Below the pieces are notes generated by a model that saw only the letters and a list, made by a program, of their open reading frames with translations, made no database searches and was not told the origin of the DNA. Shown piece after piece: positions 1 through 4,835 of a stretch of DNA of 5,468 bases (position 1 is the first letter of the stretch; each line of letters starts with the position of its first letter). The stretch spans positions 1 through 5,468 of the forward strand of contig MGIN01000032.1 of assembly GCA_001793775.1 (NCBI GenBank). Reading direction: 5' to 3'. Source of the stretch: Candidatus Wolfebacteria bacterium GWA1_42_9 (GTDB lineage: Bacteria > Patescibacteriota > Minisyncoccia > UBA6257 > JAGOQP01). Position numbers and translations under genes: made by a program.

Positions 1-645
1 AAATTCTCCTTTTTGGTTTTCTTTTTTTTCTTCCAATTTTTTTATTACTTCCTCCGGGATACCCGTAAAATAATTTTCAAACATTTTAGTCATTTCTTTG
101 GCAACGCAAAGATAGCACTCGGGAGCAACTTCTTTTAATGCTCCTAATGTCTTTAAAATCCTAAAGGGTGATTCGAAAAATACCAAAACTCCCTCTCCTT
201 TTTTAAATTTATTAAAAAGGTTTTTCAGCTGCCCCTGTTTTTTGGGAGGAAAGCTGACAAAGGTAAATTCTCTGGCTCTGATACCTGAAGCGGCGATAGC
301 TGAAATCAAAGCCGATGGCCCGGGGATAACATTTATCCCTATGCCTTTTTCCCTTGCCCCTCTTACTAAATCCCCTCCCGGGTCAGAAATCGATGGAGTT
401 CCGGCCGAAGTAATATAAGCGGCGTTTTTTTCTTTCAGAATATCCAAAATTACTTTCAAAGCCGATTTTTTATTTCGGTCATTATATTTGATGATTTCCT
501 TCCCGGAAATCTTATAGGCATTAAGCAGACGCAAAGAATCTACCGGGCTTTCGGCTATGATTACATCTACGTCGCGCAATGTTTCCAGAGCGCGCCGGGA
601 AATATCCTTCAAATTGCCGATGGGGGTGGAAACGATAAAAAGCAT
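1..645 (-). CDS. rsmI: RsmI-like 16S rRNA (cytidine-2'-O)-methyltransferase, 3' end cut by window edge
   Basis: The RsmI family 2'-O-methylates C1402 of 16S rRNA in the decoding centre using S-adenosylmethionine. The frame is open from the ATG at 645 to the window edge, giving 215 residues. It starts with STPIGNLKDISRRAL (residues 6-20), continues with AGTPSISDPGGDLV (81-94), the VIPGPSALISA segment (106-116) and FFESPFR (156-162), and reaches KGEF at 212-215, which in the family precedes the last strand, so only a short C-terminus is missing. Three usual signatures differ: the EDTR box after the first helix reads ESPV (32-35), SDAGTP is TSAGTP, and ESPHR is ESPFR. It may be a divergent RsmI or a related tetrapyrrole-methylase-fold enzyme. 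No Shine-Dalgarno sequence is visible. A TATAAC at 652-657 could make the message leaderless. The fold family is sure, the exact target less so. Confidence 0.88.
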   Translation of the reverse strand, partial: MLFIVSTPIGNLKDISRRALETLRDVDVIIAESPVDSLRLLNAYKISGKEIIKYNDRNKKSALKVILDILKEKNAAYITSAGTPSISDPGGDLVRGAREKGIGINVIPGPSALISAIAASGIRAREFTFVSFPPKKQGQLKNLFNKFKKGEGVLVFFESPFRILKTLGALKEVAPECYLCVAKEMTKMFENYFTGIPEEVIKKLEEKKENQKGEF

Positions 646-650
646 AATTG

Positions 651-707
651 AGTTATAAAGTGAAAAATTTATAAAGTTTGTACATCTGAAATTTCAACTT
701 TATAACT
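651..707. repeat. A+T-rich imperfect inverted repeat between rsmI and the HAD gene
   Basis: AGTTATAAAGTGAA at 651-664 pairs with TTCAACTTTATAACT at 693-707, leaving one unpaired base and a 28-base loop. The ATAAAGTT unit recurs at 671-678, so alternative pairings exist. There is no G+C-rich stem or T-run, so it is not a classical terminator. The left arm contains TATAAC (minus strand, 652-657), six bases before the rsmI ATG, which could serve as a -10 element for a leaderless transcript; no good -35 is seen. Part of the symmetry may be chance in A+T-rich DNA. Confidence 0.45.
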
Positions 708-731
708 TTATGAACCTTAAAAACTTTTAAC

Positions 732-1403
732 TTAAAAGCGGTAAATCACGTCTTTTCTCTCCACAACAACCTTCCAGCCATTTTTCTTGGCAATGTTGTA
801 GAGTTTTTTGTTGGGATTAAAACAAATAGGTTCTTCCACCAGCTTAAGAAAACCAATGTCTGTTTCCGTGTCCCCTACTCCAATAGATCTTTTTAAACTC
901 CAGCCAGTTTTATTTTTAAGTTCTCTGACTACTTTTTCTTTATCGGCGGAGGGAGAAATTATCTGGCCGTTGTATTTCCCTCTTTCAGAAAAATGATAAG
1001 TGCCAAAATAGACGTCAAATTTCCACTTTCTGGCAAAAATTTTAACAATATCAAAAGGAGAACCGGAAATAGCCACCAGAACATACTTGCCTCTGATTTC
1101 TTTTATCAAATCTCTGGTAAACCGGTAGACCTTGTCTTTTTGTTCTTTAATCACCGCCTCGCTGACCCTTCTAACATCTTCTACCGAACAACCTTCTATT
1201 CTTCTATCAAAGGTTTTAACTACTCGATTAATATAATCTTCATAGCTTCCCTTACGATTAACCCACTTGAGATAGTGGTGCTCTATTTCTTTTTCGGCTA
1301 TCGGAGGAAAAACGCCATATCTAACCAGAGCTCTGGTTAACTCAATTACCAGGGAACTTCTAAAAATGGTGCCGTCAATGTCAAAAATAGCAAGAGGTTT
1401 CAT
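732..1403 (-). CDS. HAD superfamily subfamily IB hydrolase (phosphoserine phosphatase-like)
   Basis: A 223-residue HAD hydrolase, the usual length for subfamily IB. All four catalytic motifs are present. Motif I is FDIDGT with the nucleophile D8 and acid/base D10. Motif II is the serine of AISGSP (S113). Motif III is a lysine in SADKEK (K155 or K157). Motif IV is GVGDTETD with the Mg-binding D178 and D182. The helical segment at about residues 15-95 is the C1 cap expected for SerB-like enzymes. The substrate is probably a small phosphomonoester, but SerB-type substrate specificity cannot be read from the sequence. The start is the ATG at 1403, since motif I follows seven residues later as is typical. 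No ribosome binding site is evident. It lies 85 bases after nfo and 86 before rsmI on the same strand, so cotranscription is possible but not shown. Confidence 0.9.
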   Translation of the reverse strand: MKPLAIFDIDGTIFRSSLVIELTRALVRYGVFPPIAEKEIEHHYLKWVNRKGSYEDYINRVVKTFDRRIEGCSVEDVRRVSEAVIKEQKDKVYRFTRDLIKEIRGKYVLVAISGSPFDIVKIFARKWKFDVYFGTYHFSERGKYNGQIISPSADKEKVVRELKNKTGWSLKRSIGVGDTETDIGFLKLVEEPICFNPNKKLYNIAKKNGWKVVVERKDVIYRF

Positions 1404-1418
1404 GGTTTAGCTACAAAA

Positions 1419-1443
1419 TACGAAATTGTACGAAAGTACGAAA
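1419..1443. repeat. Three direct copies of TACGAAA upstream of the HAD gene
   Basis: TACGAAA occurs at 1419-1425, 1429-1435 and 1437-1443, spaced 10 and 8 bases apart, in the 85-base gap between nfo and the HAD gene. Read on the minus strand this is a run of TTTCGTA units ending 15 bases before the HAD ATG. A related palindrome, TCGTATACGA, lies at 4706-4715 upstream of the nuclease gene. The units may be binding sites for a regulator or simply spacer DNA. A weak -10-like TACAAT (minus, 1425-1430) is embedded in them without a recognisable -35. Confidence 0.5.
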
Positions 1444-1488
1444 ATTTTTGCTTTTTATAAGTTTCTTATTATTGTATATAAATAAAGA

Positions 1489-2331
1489 TTAGATAAGATT
1501 TCGCAAGATATCAATATTCTTTTTGTCGGGGCCGTTGTCGTCAAATCCGGGCACCTCTAAGATAAAAGGTCTTGTTTTAAATTCCGGGTGGCGCAACATA
1601 TTGGAAAAGGCCTCTTGGCCGATATATCCCTCTCCGATATTTTCATGTCTGTCTTTGTTGGATTTTTGGAGAGTTTTACTGTCATTGGCATGAATCGCCC
1701 ACCACTTTTCAAGACCAATCAATTTCTCCAGTTCTCCGGTAAATTTATCCAAAGACGGTTTTGAGAAATCGACCAAAACTCCCGATTCAAAGCCATGAGC
1801 AGTATCATAACAAAATCCAAGCCTTCGATTATCAACGCCTCTTACTATGTTTCCGACCTCTTCCAAACTATCACCAACCAAGTTGCCGGCACCGGCGCTG
1901 TTTTCTATCAGTAATTTTCCCGAAAGAATGTTTTTTAGAATATCCTTCAGGCCGTGAATAACCATCTTCTCCGCTTCTTTTTCATTTCCTTCTCCTCTGG
2001 AACCGATATGAAAAATAACTCCCTCCGCTCCCAAAGCATTGGATATCTCCAGATGACTTTTAAGAAGCTCGCAGGAGATTTTGGCCAGATTCTTTTTAGG
2101 ACTGGCTAAATTAATCAAATAAGGGGCGTGAAGAAAAACAGGACCGATCTCTAATTTTTTAGCTAAAGATTGAAATCCCTTTGCTTCTTCCGAAGAAGGC
2201 AAAGGAGCTTTCCATTGAACCGGAGAGGCTCCAAAAATCTGAATAGTGTCGGCTCCTATGTTTTTGGCTCTCTCCAAGGCTTTAACCAAGCCGCCGGCAG
2301 CAGAAACATGAGCTCCAATTTTTATCCCCAT
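1489..2331 (-). CDS. nfo: Endonuclease IV, apurinic/apyrimidinic endonuclease
   Basis: Endonuclease IV is a TIM-barrel enzyme with three zinc ions that cuts DNA 5' of abasic sites and removes 3'-blocking groups in base excision repair, in the cytoplasm. The protein has 280 residues, the normal length. It opens with KIGAHVSAAGGL (4-15), a family hallmark. All nine metal ligands can be assigned: H68 (LHAP), H108 (FHIGS), E143 (IENSAG), D176 and H179 (DTAHGF), H214 (HANDSK), D227 and H229 (DRHENIGEG) and E259 (ILEVPG). The enzyme should therefore be active. The gene starts 6 bases after the bcp stop codon, and GAAAGG inside the end of bcp (2344-2349) is a weak, rather distant Shine-Dalgarno candidate, suggesting translation coupled to bcp. 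Pairing with a peroxiredoxin suggests a shared role in oxidative damage. Confidence 0.97.
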   Translation of the reverse strand: MGIKIGAHVSAAGGLVKALERAKNIGADTIQIFGASPVQWKAPLPSSEEAKGFQSLAKKLEIGPVFLHAPYLINLASPKKNLAKISCELLKSHLEISNALGAEGVIFHIGSRGEGNEKEAEKMVIHGLKDILKNILSGKLLIENSAGAGNLVGDSLEEVGNIVRGVDNRRLGFCYDTAHGFESGVLVDFSKPSLDKFTGELEKLIGLEKWWAIHANDSKTLQKSNKDRHENIGEGYIGQEAFSNMLRHPEFKTRPFILEVPGFDDNGPDKKNIDILRNLI

Positions 2332-2337
2332 ATATTT

Positions 2338-2784
2338 TTACAACCTTTCCAAATCTTGAATAATTTGTTGAGCATGGGCTTTGGGATCAACTTTGTCGTA
2401 AATCTTTCTGATAATTCCTTTGGGGTCAATCAAAAAGGAACAGCGCCTGGCAAAAATTATGCCGTCCGCCCCGTAGCTCTTAATAACTTTCTCTTCAGAA
2501 TCAGAAATTAAATCAAAAGGAAGATTATACTTCTGACAAAATCGGGAATGGCTGGAAACGTCGTCAGCACTTGCTCCAAGGATAGTCACCAGGCTTTTTA
2601 GTTTTTCAAAGTTATCCCTGAACTTTTCTGCCTCCACCGTACAGCCGGCAGTGAAATCTTTGGGATAAAAATAAAGAAGAAGCCATTTTCCGTAAAACTC
2701 AGATAGGGACCTGATTTTCCCCGATTGGTCGGGAGCCGAGAAATCGGGAGCTTTATCACTTTCAATCAATTTTTTATTTGTCAT
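2338..2784 (-). CDS. bcp: Thiol peroxidase of the Bcp/PrxQ peroxiredoxin family
   Basis: Bcp/PrxQ proteins are cytoplasmic thioredoxin-fold peroxidases that reduce hydrogen and organic peroxides through a cysteine and are recycled by thioredoxin. The 148-residue length is typical. The active site PKDFTAGC carries the PxxxTxxC pattern with P41, T45 and peroxidatic C48; the usual TPGCT reads TAGCT. The supporting arginine is probably R114 in RRCSFLID. The resolving cysteine five residues after the peroxidatic one, present in E. coli Bcp, is missing (E53). C83, in RFCQKYNLPF, lies at the position used by the other PrxQ type with the disulphide partner on helix 3, so an atypical 2-Cys mechanism with C48-C83 is likely. 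C115 is an additional cysteine. The gene starts 10 bases after the FKBP stop, with no clear ribosome binding site, in a probable FKBP-bcp-nfo operon. Confidence 0.95.
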   Translation of the reverse strand: MTNKKLIESDKAPDFSAPDQSGKIRSLSEFYGKWLLLYFYPKDFTAGCTVEAEKFRDNFEKLKSLVTILGASADDVSSHSRFCQKYNLPFDLISDSEEKVIKSYGADGIIFARRCSFLIDPKGIIRKIYDKVDPKAHAQQIIQDLERL

Positions 2785-2794
2785 ACCGGTTAAA

Positions 2795-3241
2795 TTACTT
2801 ATTAATTTCTAGAAGTTCTATTTCAAAAACCAAGGTGGCGTTGGGAGGAACAGAGCCATCAGGCGTGCCGGTCTCTCCGTAGGCCAGCTCGGGAGCGATG
2901 ACTAATTTTCTTTTCCCTCCGACTTTCATTCCTACCAATCCCGTCTCTCATCCGTCAATGACTTCGCCCGCCCCCAGAGTAAAAGAAAAGGGTTTTCCGC
3001 TTTCATAAGAACTGTCAAACTCGTTTCCGTCTGTCAGTTTTCCCAAGTAATGAACGGTCAATTTATCCCCTTTTTGGGCTGCCGGACCATCACCTAAGCG
3101 GACGTCGGTTACAGAAAGGCCTTTGATGCCAATATCCAAGTTCTGGCTGCTGATATTGGTCGGATTATGAGCTGTTCTCCAGAAACCAAAGGCAACGGCA
3201 CCCAAAAAAACCAGCATTAAGAGAGTAAAAAATGTCTTCAT
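2795..3241 (-). pseudogene. Membrane-anchored FKBP-type peptidyl-prolyl isomerase with an in-frame TGA at the active-site Trp
   Basis: FKBPs catalyse cis-trans isomerisation of prolyl bonds. Residues 1-21 form an uncleaved-looking signal anchor (MKTFFTLLMLVFLGAVAFGF), followed by a polar linker and an FKBP domain from about residue 42, presumably outside the membrane. Pocket residues matching FKBP12 are Y65, F75, D76, F85, V94 and I95. Codon 98 (2948-2950) is TGA where the family has the tryptophan of GWxxGL (W59 of FKBP12). The same frame then continues for 50 residues (ETGLVGMKVGGKRKL, IAPELAYGETGTPDGSVPP, ATLVFEIELLEINK) to a TAA at 2795-2797, with no other lesion. Without readthrough a 97-residue protein lacking about half of the domain is made. 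AAAGGA at 3253-3258 is a good ribosome binding site. I call it a pseudogene for the stop, but one TGG-to-TGA change, an assembly error or readthrough would explain it equally. Confidence 0.85.
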
Positions 3242-3242
3242 A

Positions 3243-3365
3243 TTATTTCGAATCCTTTCTGCTCCTTATTTTTTCAATTTTAATTTTTTGAATAAACCGA
3301 AACCGAGCCGAGGTTCGATAGGCCGGTCTTCCTTTGCGATTGCCGACTTTGGAATAGTTTTTCAT
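3243..3365 (-). CDS. Possible small basic protein, 40 residues, unknown function
   Basis: An open frame runs from the ATG at 3365 to a TAA at 3243-3245. It encodes 40 residues rich in Lys and Arg (MKNYSKVGNRKGRPAYRTSA at the N-terminus, then RFRFIQKIKIEKIRSRKDSK), with no acidic patch, membrane segment or cysteine. I do not recognise the family; a nucleic-acid or ribosome-binding role would only be a guess from charge. In favour: the stop lies one base before the FKBP ATG, a tight operon-like junction; the DNA is more G+C-rich than a usual spacer; and an extended -10 element (3378-3386) would start transcription about six bases before this ATG. Against: there is no strong Shine-Dalgarno sequence, and its length could arise by chance. 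It could instead be the FKBP leader. Confidence 0.4.
   Translation of the reverse strand: MKNYSKVGNRKGRPAYRTSARFRFIQKIKIEKIRSRKDSK
3253..3258 (-). promoter_or_regulatory. Ribosome binding site of the FKBP gene
   Basis: AAAGGA on the minus strand lies 11 bases before the FKBP ATG at 3241. It is the clearest Shine-Dalgarno sequence of any gene in the window and fixes this start, which also gives a proper signal anchor. It lies inside the last codons of the possible small upstream ORF, so the FKBP gene is expected to be internal to a transcript. Confidence 0.55.
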
Positions 3366-3377
3366 ATACCCGCTTCT

Positions 3378-3386
3378 ATTTTACCA
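3378..3386 (-). promoter_or_regulatory. Extended -10 promoter reading toward the FKBP-bcp-nfo operon
   Basis: On the minus strand TGGTAAAAT matches the extended -10 pattern TGnTAtAAT, with one mismatch in the hexamer. No good -35 is present, which is tolerated by extended -10 promoters. Transcription should begin near 3371, about six bases before the ATG of the small basic ORF and about 130 bases before the FKBP ATG. It faces away from the plus-strand promoter at 3397-3405. Confidence 0.55.
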
Positions 3387-3396
3387 CAATCTTTTC

Positions 3397-3405
3397 TGAT
3401 AAAAT
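3397..3405 (+). promoter_or_regulatory. Extended -10 promoter of the DUF192 gene, near-leaderless
   Basis: TGATAAAAT matches the extended -10 pattern, with TAAAAT at 3400-3405. Eight bases separate it from the ATG at 3414, so the expected transcription start (about 3412) gives a 5' leader of only some two bases, leaving no room for a ribosome binding site. The surrounding TTCTATTTTA (3374-3383) and TAAAATAGAA (3400-3409) form a perfect 10-bp inverted repeat with a 16-base spacer that also contains the opposing promoter. Confidence 0.6.
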
Positions 3406-3413
3406 AGAAAATA

Positions 3414-3911
3414 ATGATTCAAACAAAAACAACGATTTTACTCTTTCTCCTGGTTCTGTTGGTTTTGGGGCTGATAGCCATTTATTGGACAATAAAAAAC
3501 GCCGGTTTTTCAAAAGACTGGCAGGACAATGACTGGGCTAAAATCTCTATCGGCCAGGGAGAAATTACTGCTGAACTGGCGGTTTCTTGGAGCAAAAAAT
3601 CAATCGGGCTTTCCGGAAAAGGTTCGCTAGCCGATAACCAAGGAATGCTTTTTATTTTCAACCAACCGACAACCCCCTCTTTTTGGATGAAAGACATGAA
3701 ATTTAATCTTGATTTTGTCTGGATAAATGGAGACAAGATAGTGGATCTAAGTAAAAACGTCCCTGCCCCCTTATCCGACCAGTCCCCGGTAGTGATTTCT
3801 CCAAAAGAATCCGCCGATAAAGTTTTGGAAATTAATGCCGGGACCGCCGACAAACTGAATATTCAAGTAGGAGATAAAATAAATATCAAAAAAATTACTC
3901 CTAACTTATAA
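3414..3911 (+). CDS. Membrane-anchored DUF192 (COG1430) family protein
   Basis: The 165-residue protein has an N-terminal hydrophobic helix (about residues 6-26), most simply a signal anchor or signal peptide, placing the domain outside the cytoplasmic membrane. The DUF192 domain spans about residues 45-160 and shows the family signatures: ELAVSWSKKSIGLSGKGSL (54-72, usually with ER and GLM at this place), GMLFIF (77-82), FWMKDMKFNLDFVWI (90-104) and VLEINAGT with LNIQVGD (137-154). The family is widespread, small and of unknown biochemical function. The cysteine often found near the middle of family members is absent; the position reads VPAP. The ATG at 3414 is favoured because a promoter ends just before it. 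The gene is convergent with the nuclease gene, with only 11 bases between the stops and no terminator visible there, so the transcripts may overlap. Confidence 0.92.
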   Translation: MIQTKTTILLFLLVLLVLGLIAIYWTIKNAGFSKDWQDNDWAKISIGQGEITAELAVSWSKKSIGLSGKGSLADNQGMLFIFNQPTTPSFWMKDMKFNLDFVWINGDKIVDLSKNVPAPLSDQSPVVISPKESADKVLEINAGTADKLNIQVGDKINIKKITPNL

Positions 3912-3922
3912 CACAATAGTTT

Positions 3923-4681
3923 CTAAAAAATATCTAATCTCTGGGTTTTGGTCTCCACTCCTCCGGCCCTTTGACGATAAAGACAGAACTGGCAATCAGG
4001 AGAGCTGGGAGGAAGTTTTTTTGATTCCAGGCATTTTCTGGCATTAGTAATGGCTCCCTCCACCCAAGAATCGTTTCCTTGATAAGATATGATTTGAACG
4101 TCAAATTCCAGCTTTCCATCAAAAGCTTCCCTGTCTTTCTTGCCGTTAGCATAAACAAAATAGCCGGTGTCAGAGATATCAAAACCGTTTTTTCGAAAGA
4201 GCCATTGATAAATCTCCATCTGGCGTTTATAGGCCTGCCGATATTGAGAATCAAGGGTAATTTCTTCGTTAGTGCTGGTAGCTTTATAATCAACAATCAT
4301 CAGTTGGCCGTCTTTATCCTGCCAAACGTCGTCAATTGCTCCGGAAATAGTCAGTTTGGTTGGCTGGTGATAATAAGTGATTCCTTTAAAATTTTCTCTC
4401 CAGGTACCAATGTCCGGGTGCTGAAGAGGAACGGCATCTATTTTGTAGACCTTCATTAAAGGATGAGTTGTTTTTCCCGCTCGGTGAATATCGAATTCTT
4501 TTTTCAAAAGGGTATCCACCGCCAAATTTAAGGTGAAAGCCGGCCCTTGAGGATAGGTGATCCCCAATCGCCTGTCCAAATAGAAACAGCGCGGGCACTG
4601 AACAAAAAGTTCCAGTTTGGAACGACTTAATTTAAAATCTTGTCCGGGAATAAATTCTCTTCCGTTACCGTTAAAACTCAT
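3923..4681 (-). CDS. PD-(D/E)XK nuclease superfamily protein (RecB/Cas4-like), Cys-rich
   Basis: The 252-residue protein has the RecB-family nuclease core. The acidic motif is GAIDDV (D117 or D118), the catalytic core is IVDYKAT (D131 and K133), and QMEIYQWLF supplies the Q154 and Y158 of the QxxxY motif that marks RecB, AddB and Cas4 nucleases. H66 may be the N-terminal His. Two CxxC pairs frame the domain: C29/C32 in CPRCFYLDRRL and C230/C233 in CQFCLYR. This resembles the iron-sulphur clasp of Cas4 and AddB, although those have one N-terminal and three C-terminal cysteines. A cluster or a zinc ion could be bound. The expected role is DNA cleavage in repair or recombination; no cas genes, repeats or helicase adjoin it. 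The start ATG is supported by TATAAT eight bases upstream. The gene ends in TAG. Confidence 0.88.
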   Translation of the reverse strand: MSFNGNGREFIPGQDFKLSRSKLELFVQCPRCFYLDRRLGITYPQGPAFTLNLAVDTLLKKEFDIHRAGKTTHPLMKVYKIDAVPLQHPDIGTWRENFKGITYYHQPTKLTISGAIDDVWQDKDGQLMIVDYKATSTNEEITLDSQYRQAYKRQMEIYQWLFRKNGFDISDTGYFVYANGKKDREAFDGKLEFDVQIISYQGNDSWVEGAITNARKCLESKKLPPSSPDCQFCLYRQRAGGVETKTQRLDIF

Positions 4682-4689
4682 AGCAATCC

Positions 4690-4695
4690 ATTATA
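4690..4695 (-). promoter_or_regulatory. Consensus -10 (TATAAT) of the nuclease gene, near-leaderless
   Basis: On the minus strand TATAAT is followed by eight bases and then the ATG at 4681, giving an expected leader of about two bases, the same spacing as for the DUF192 gene. The -35 region (around 4712-4718, TTTTCG) is poor. The perfect palindrome TCGTATACGA at 4706-4715 overlaps the spacer and -35 zone and could be an operator. Confidence 0.6.
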
Positions 4696-4740
4696 AACGA
4701 AAAAATCGTATACGAAAAGCGTCGCTAAAGCGGTATGTTT

Positions 4741-4777
4741 ACCCTCCCAAATTTTACCCTGTAAAACTTGGGAGGGT
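4741..4777. repeat. Long near-perfect palindrome (hairpin) upstream of the nuclease promoter
   Basis: ACCCTCCCAA (4741-4750) pairs perfectly with TTGGGAGGGT (4768-4777). After one A/C mismatch, TTTTAC (4752-4757) pairs with GTAAAA (4761-4766) around a three-base loop CCT. The stem totals 16 pairs plus one mismatch. It has no T-run directly behind it on either strand. It lies between the terminator of the RRM gene and the promoter of the nuclease gene. The direct repeat TTTACCCT (4738-4745 and 4753-4760) overlaps it. It could be a REP-like extragenic element, a second transcription barrier or a protein site. Confidence 0.75.
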
Positions 4778-4781
4778 GAAT

Positions 4782-4816
4782 AAAAAACACCCCTTGATAA
4801 ACTCGGGGTGTTTTTT
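4782..4816 (-). terminator. Rho-independent terminator of the RRM gene, potentially bidirectional
   Basis: AAAAAACACCCC (4782-4793) and GGGGTGTTTTTT (4805-4816) form a perfect stem around an 11-base loop. Read on the minus strand, the G+C part of the stem is followed by six Ts, about 20 bases after the stop codon of the RRM gene. The A-run and T-run make it symmetric, so it could also stop plus-strand transcripts, though no plus-strand gene ends here. Confidence 0.9.
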
Positions 4817-4835
4817 GGCTTTTTTAAAGACAAGC

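Noticed and set aside
808..1340. Plus-strand open frames opposite the HAD gene (808-996, 993-1340)
   Set aside because: They lie antisense to a gene with complete catalytic motifs and have no recognisable domain of their own.
2948..3241. Reading the FKBP gene as a complete 97-residue protein ending at the TGA
   Set aside because: The domain would stop in the middle, while the missing half is intact in the same frame directly after the TGA.
3290..3350. tRNA T-arm-like GGTTCGATA in the DUF192/FKBP spacer
   Set aside because: The flanking bases do not form a 5-bp T stem and no acceptor or anticodon arm is present.
3912..3922. Terminator between the convergent DUF192 and nuclease genes
   Set aside because: Only 11 bases separate the stop codons and no stem-loop is visible there.
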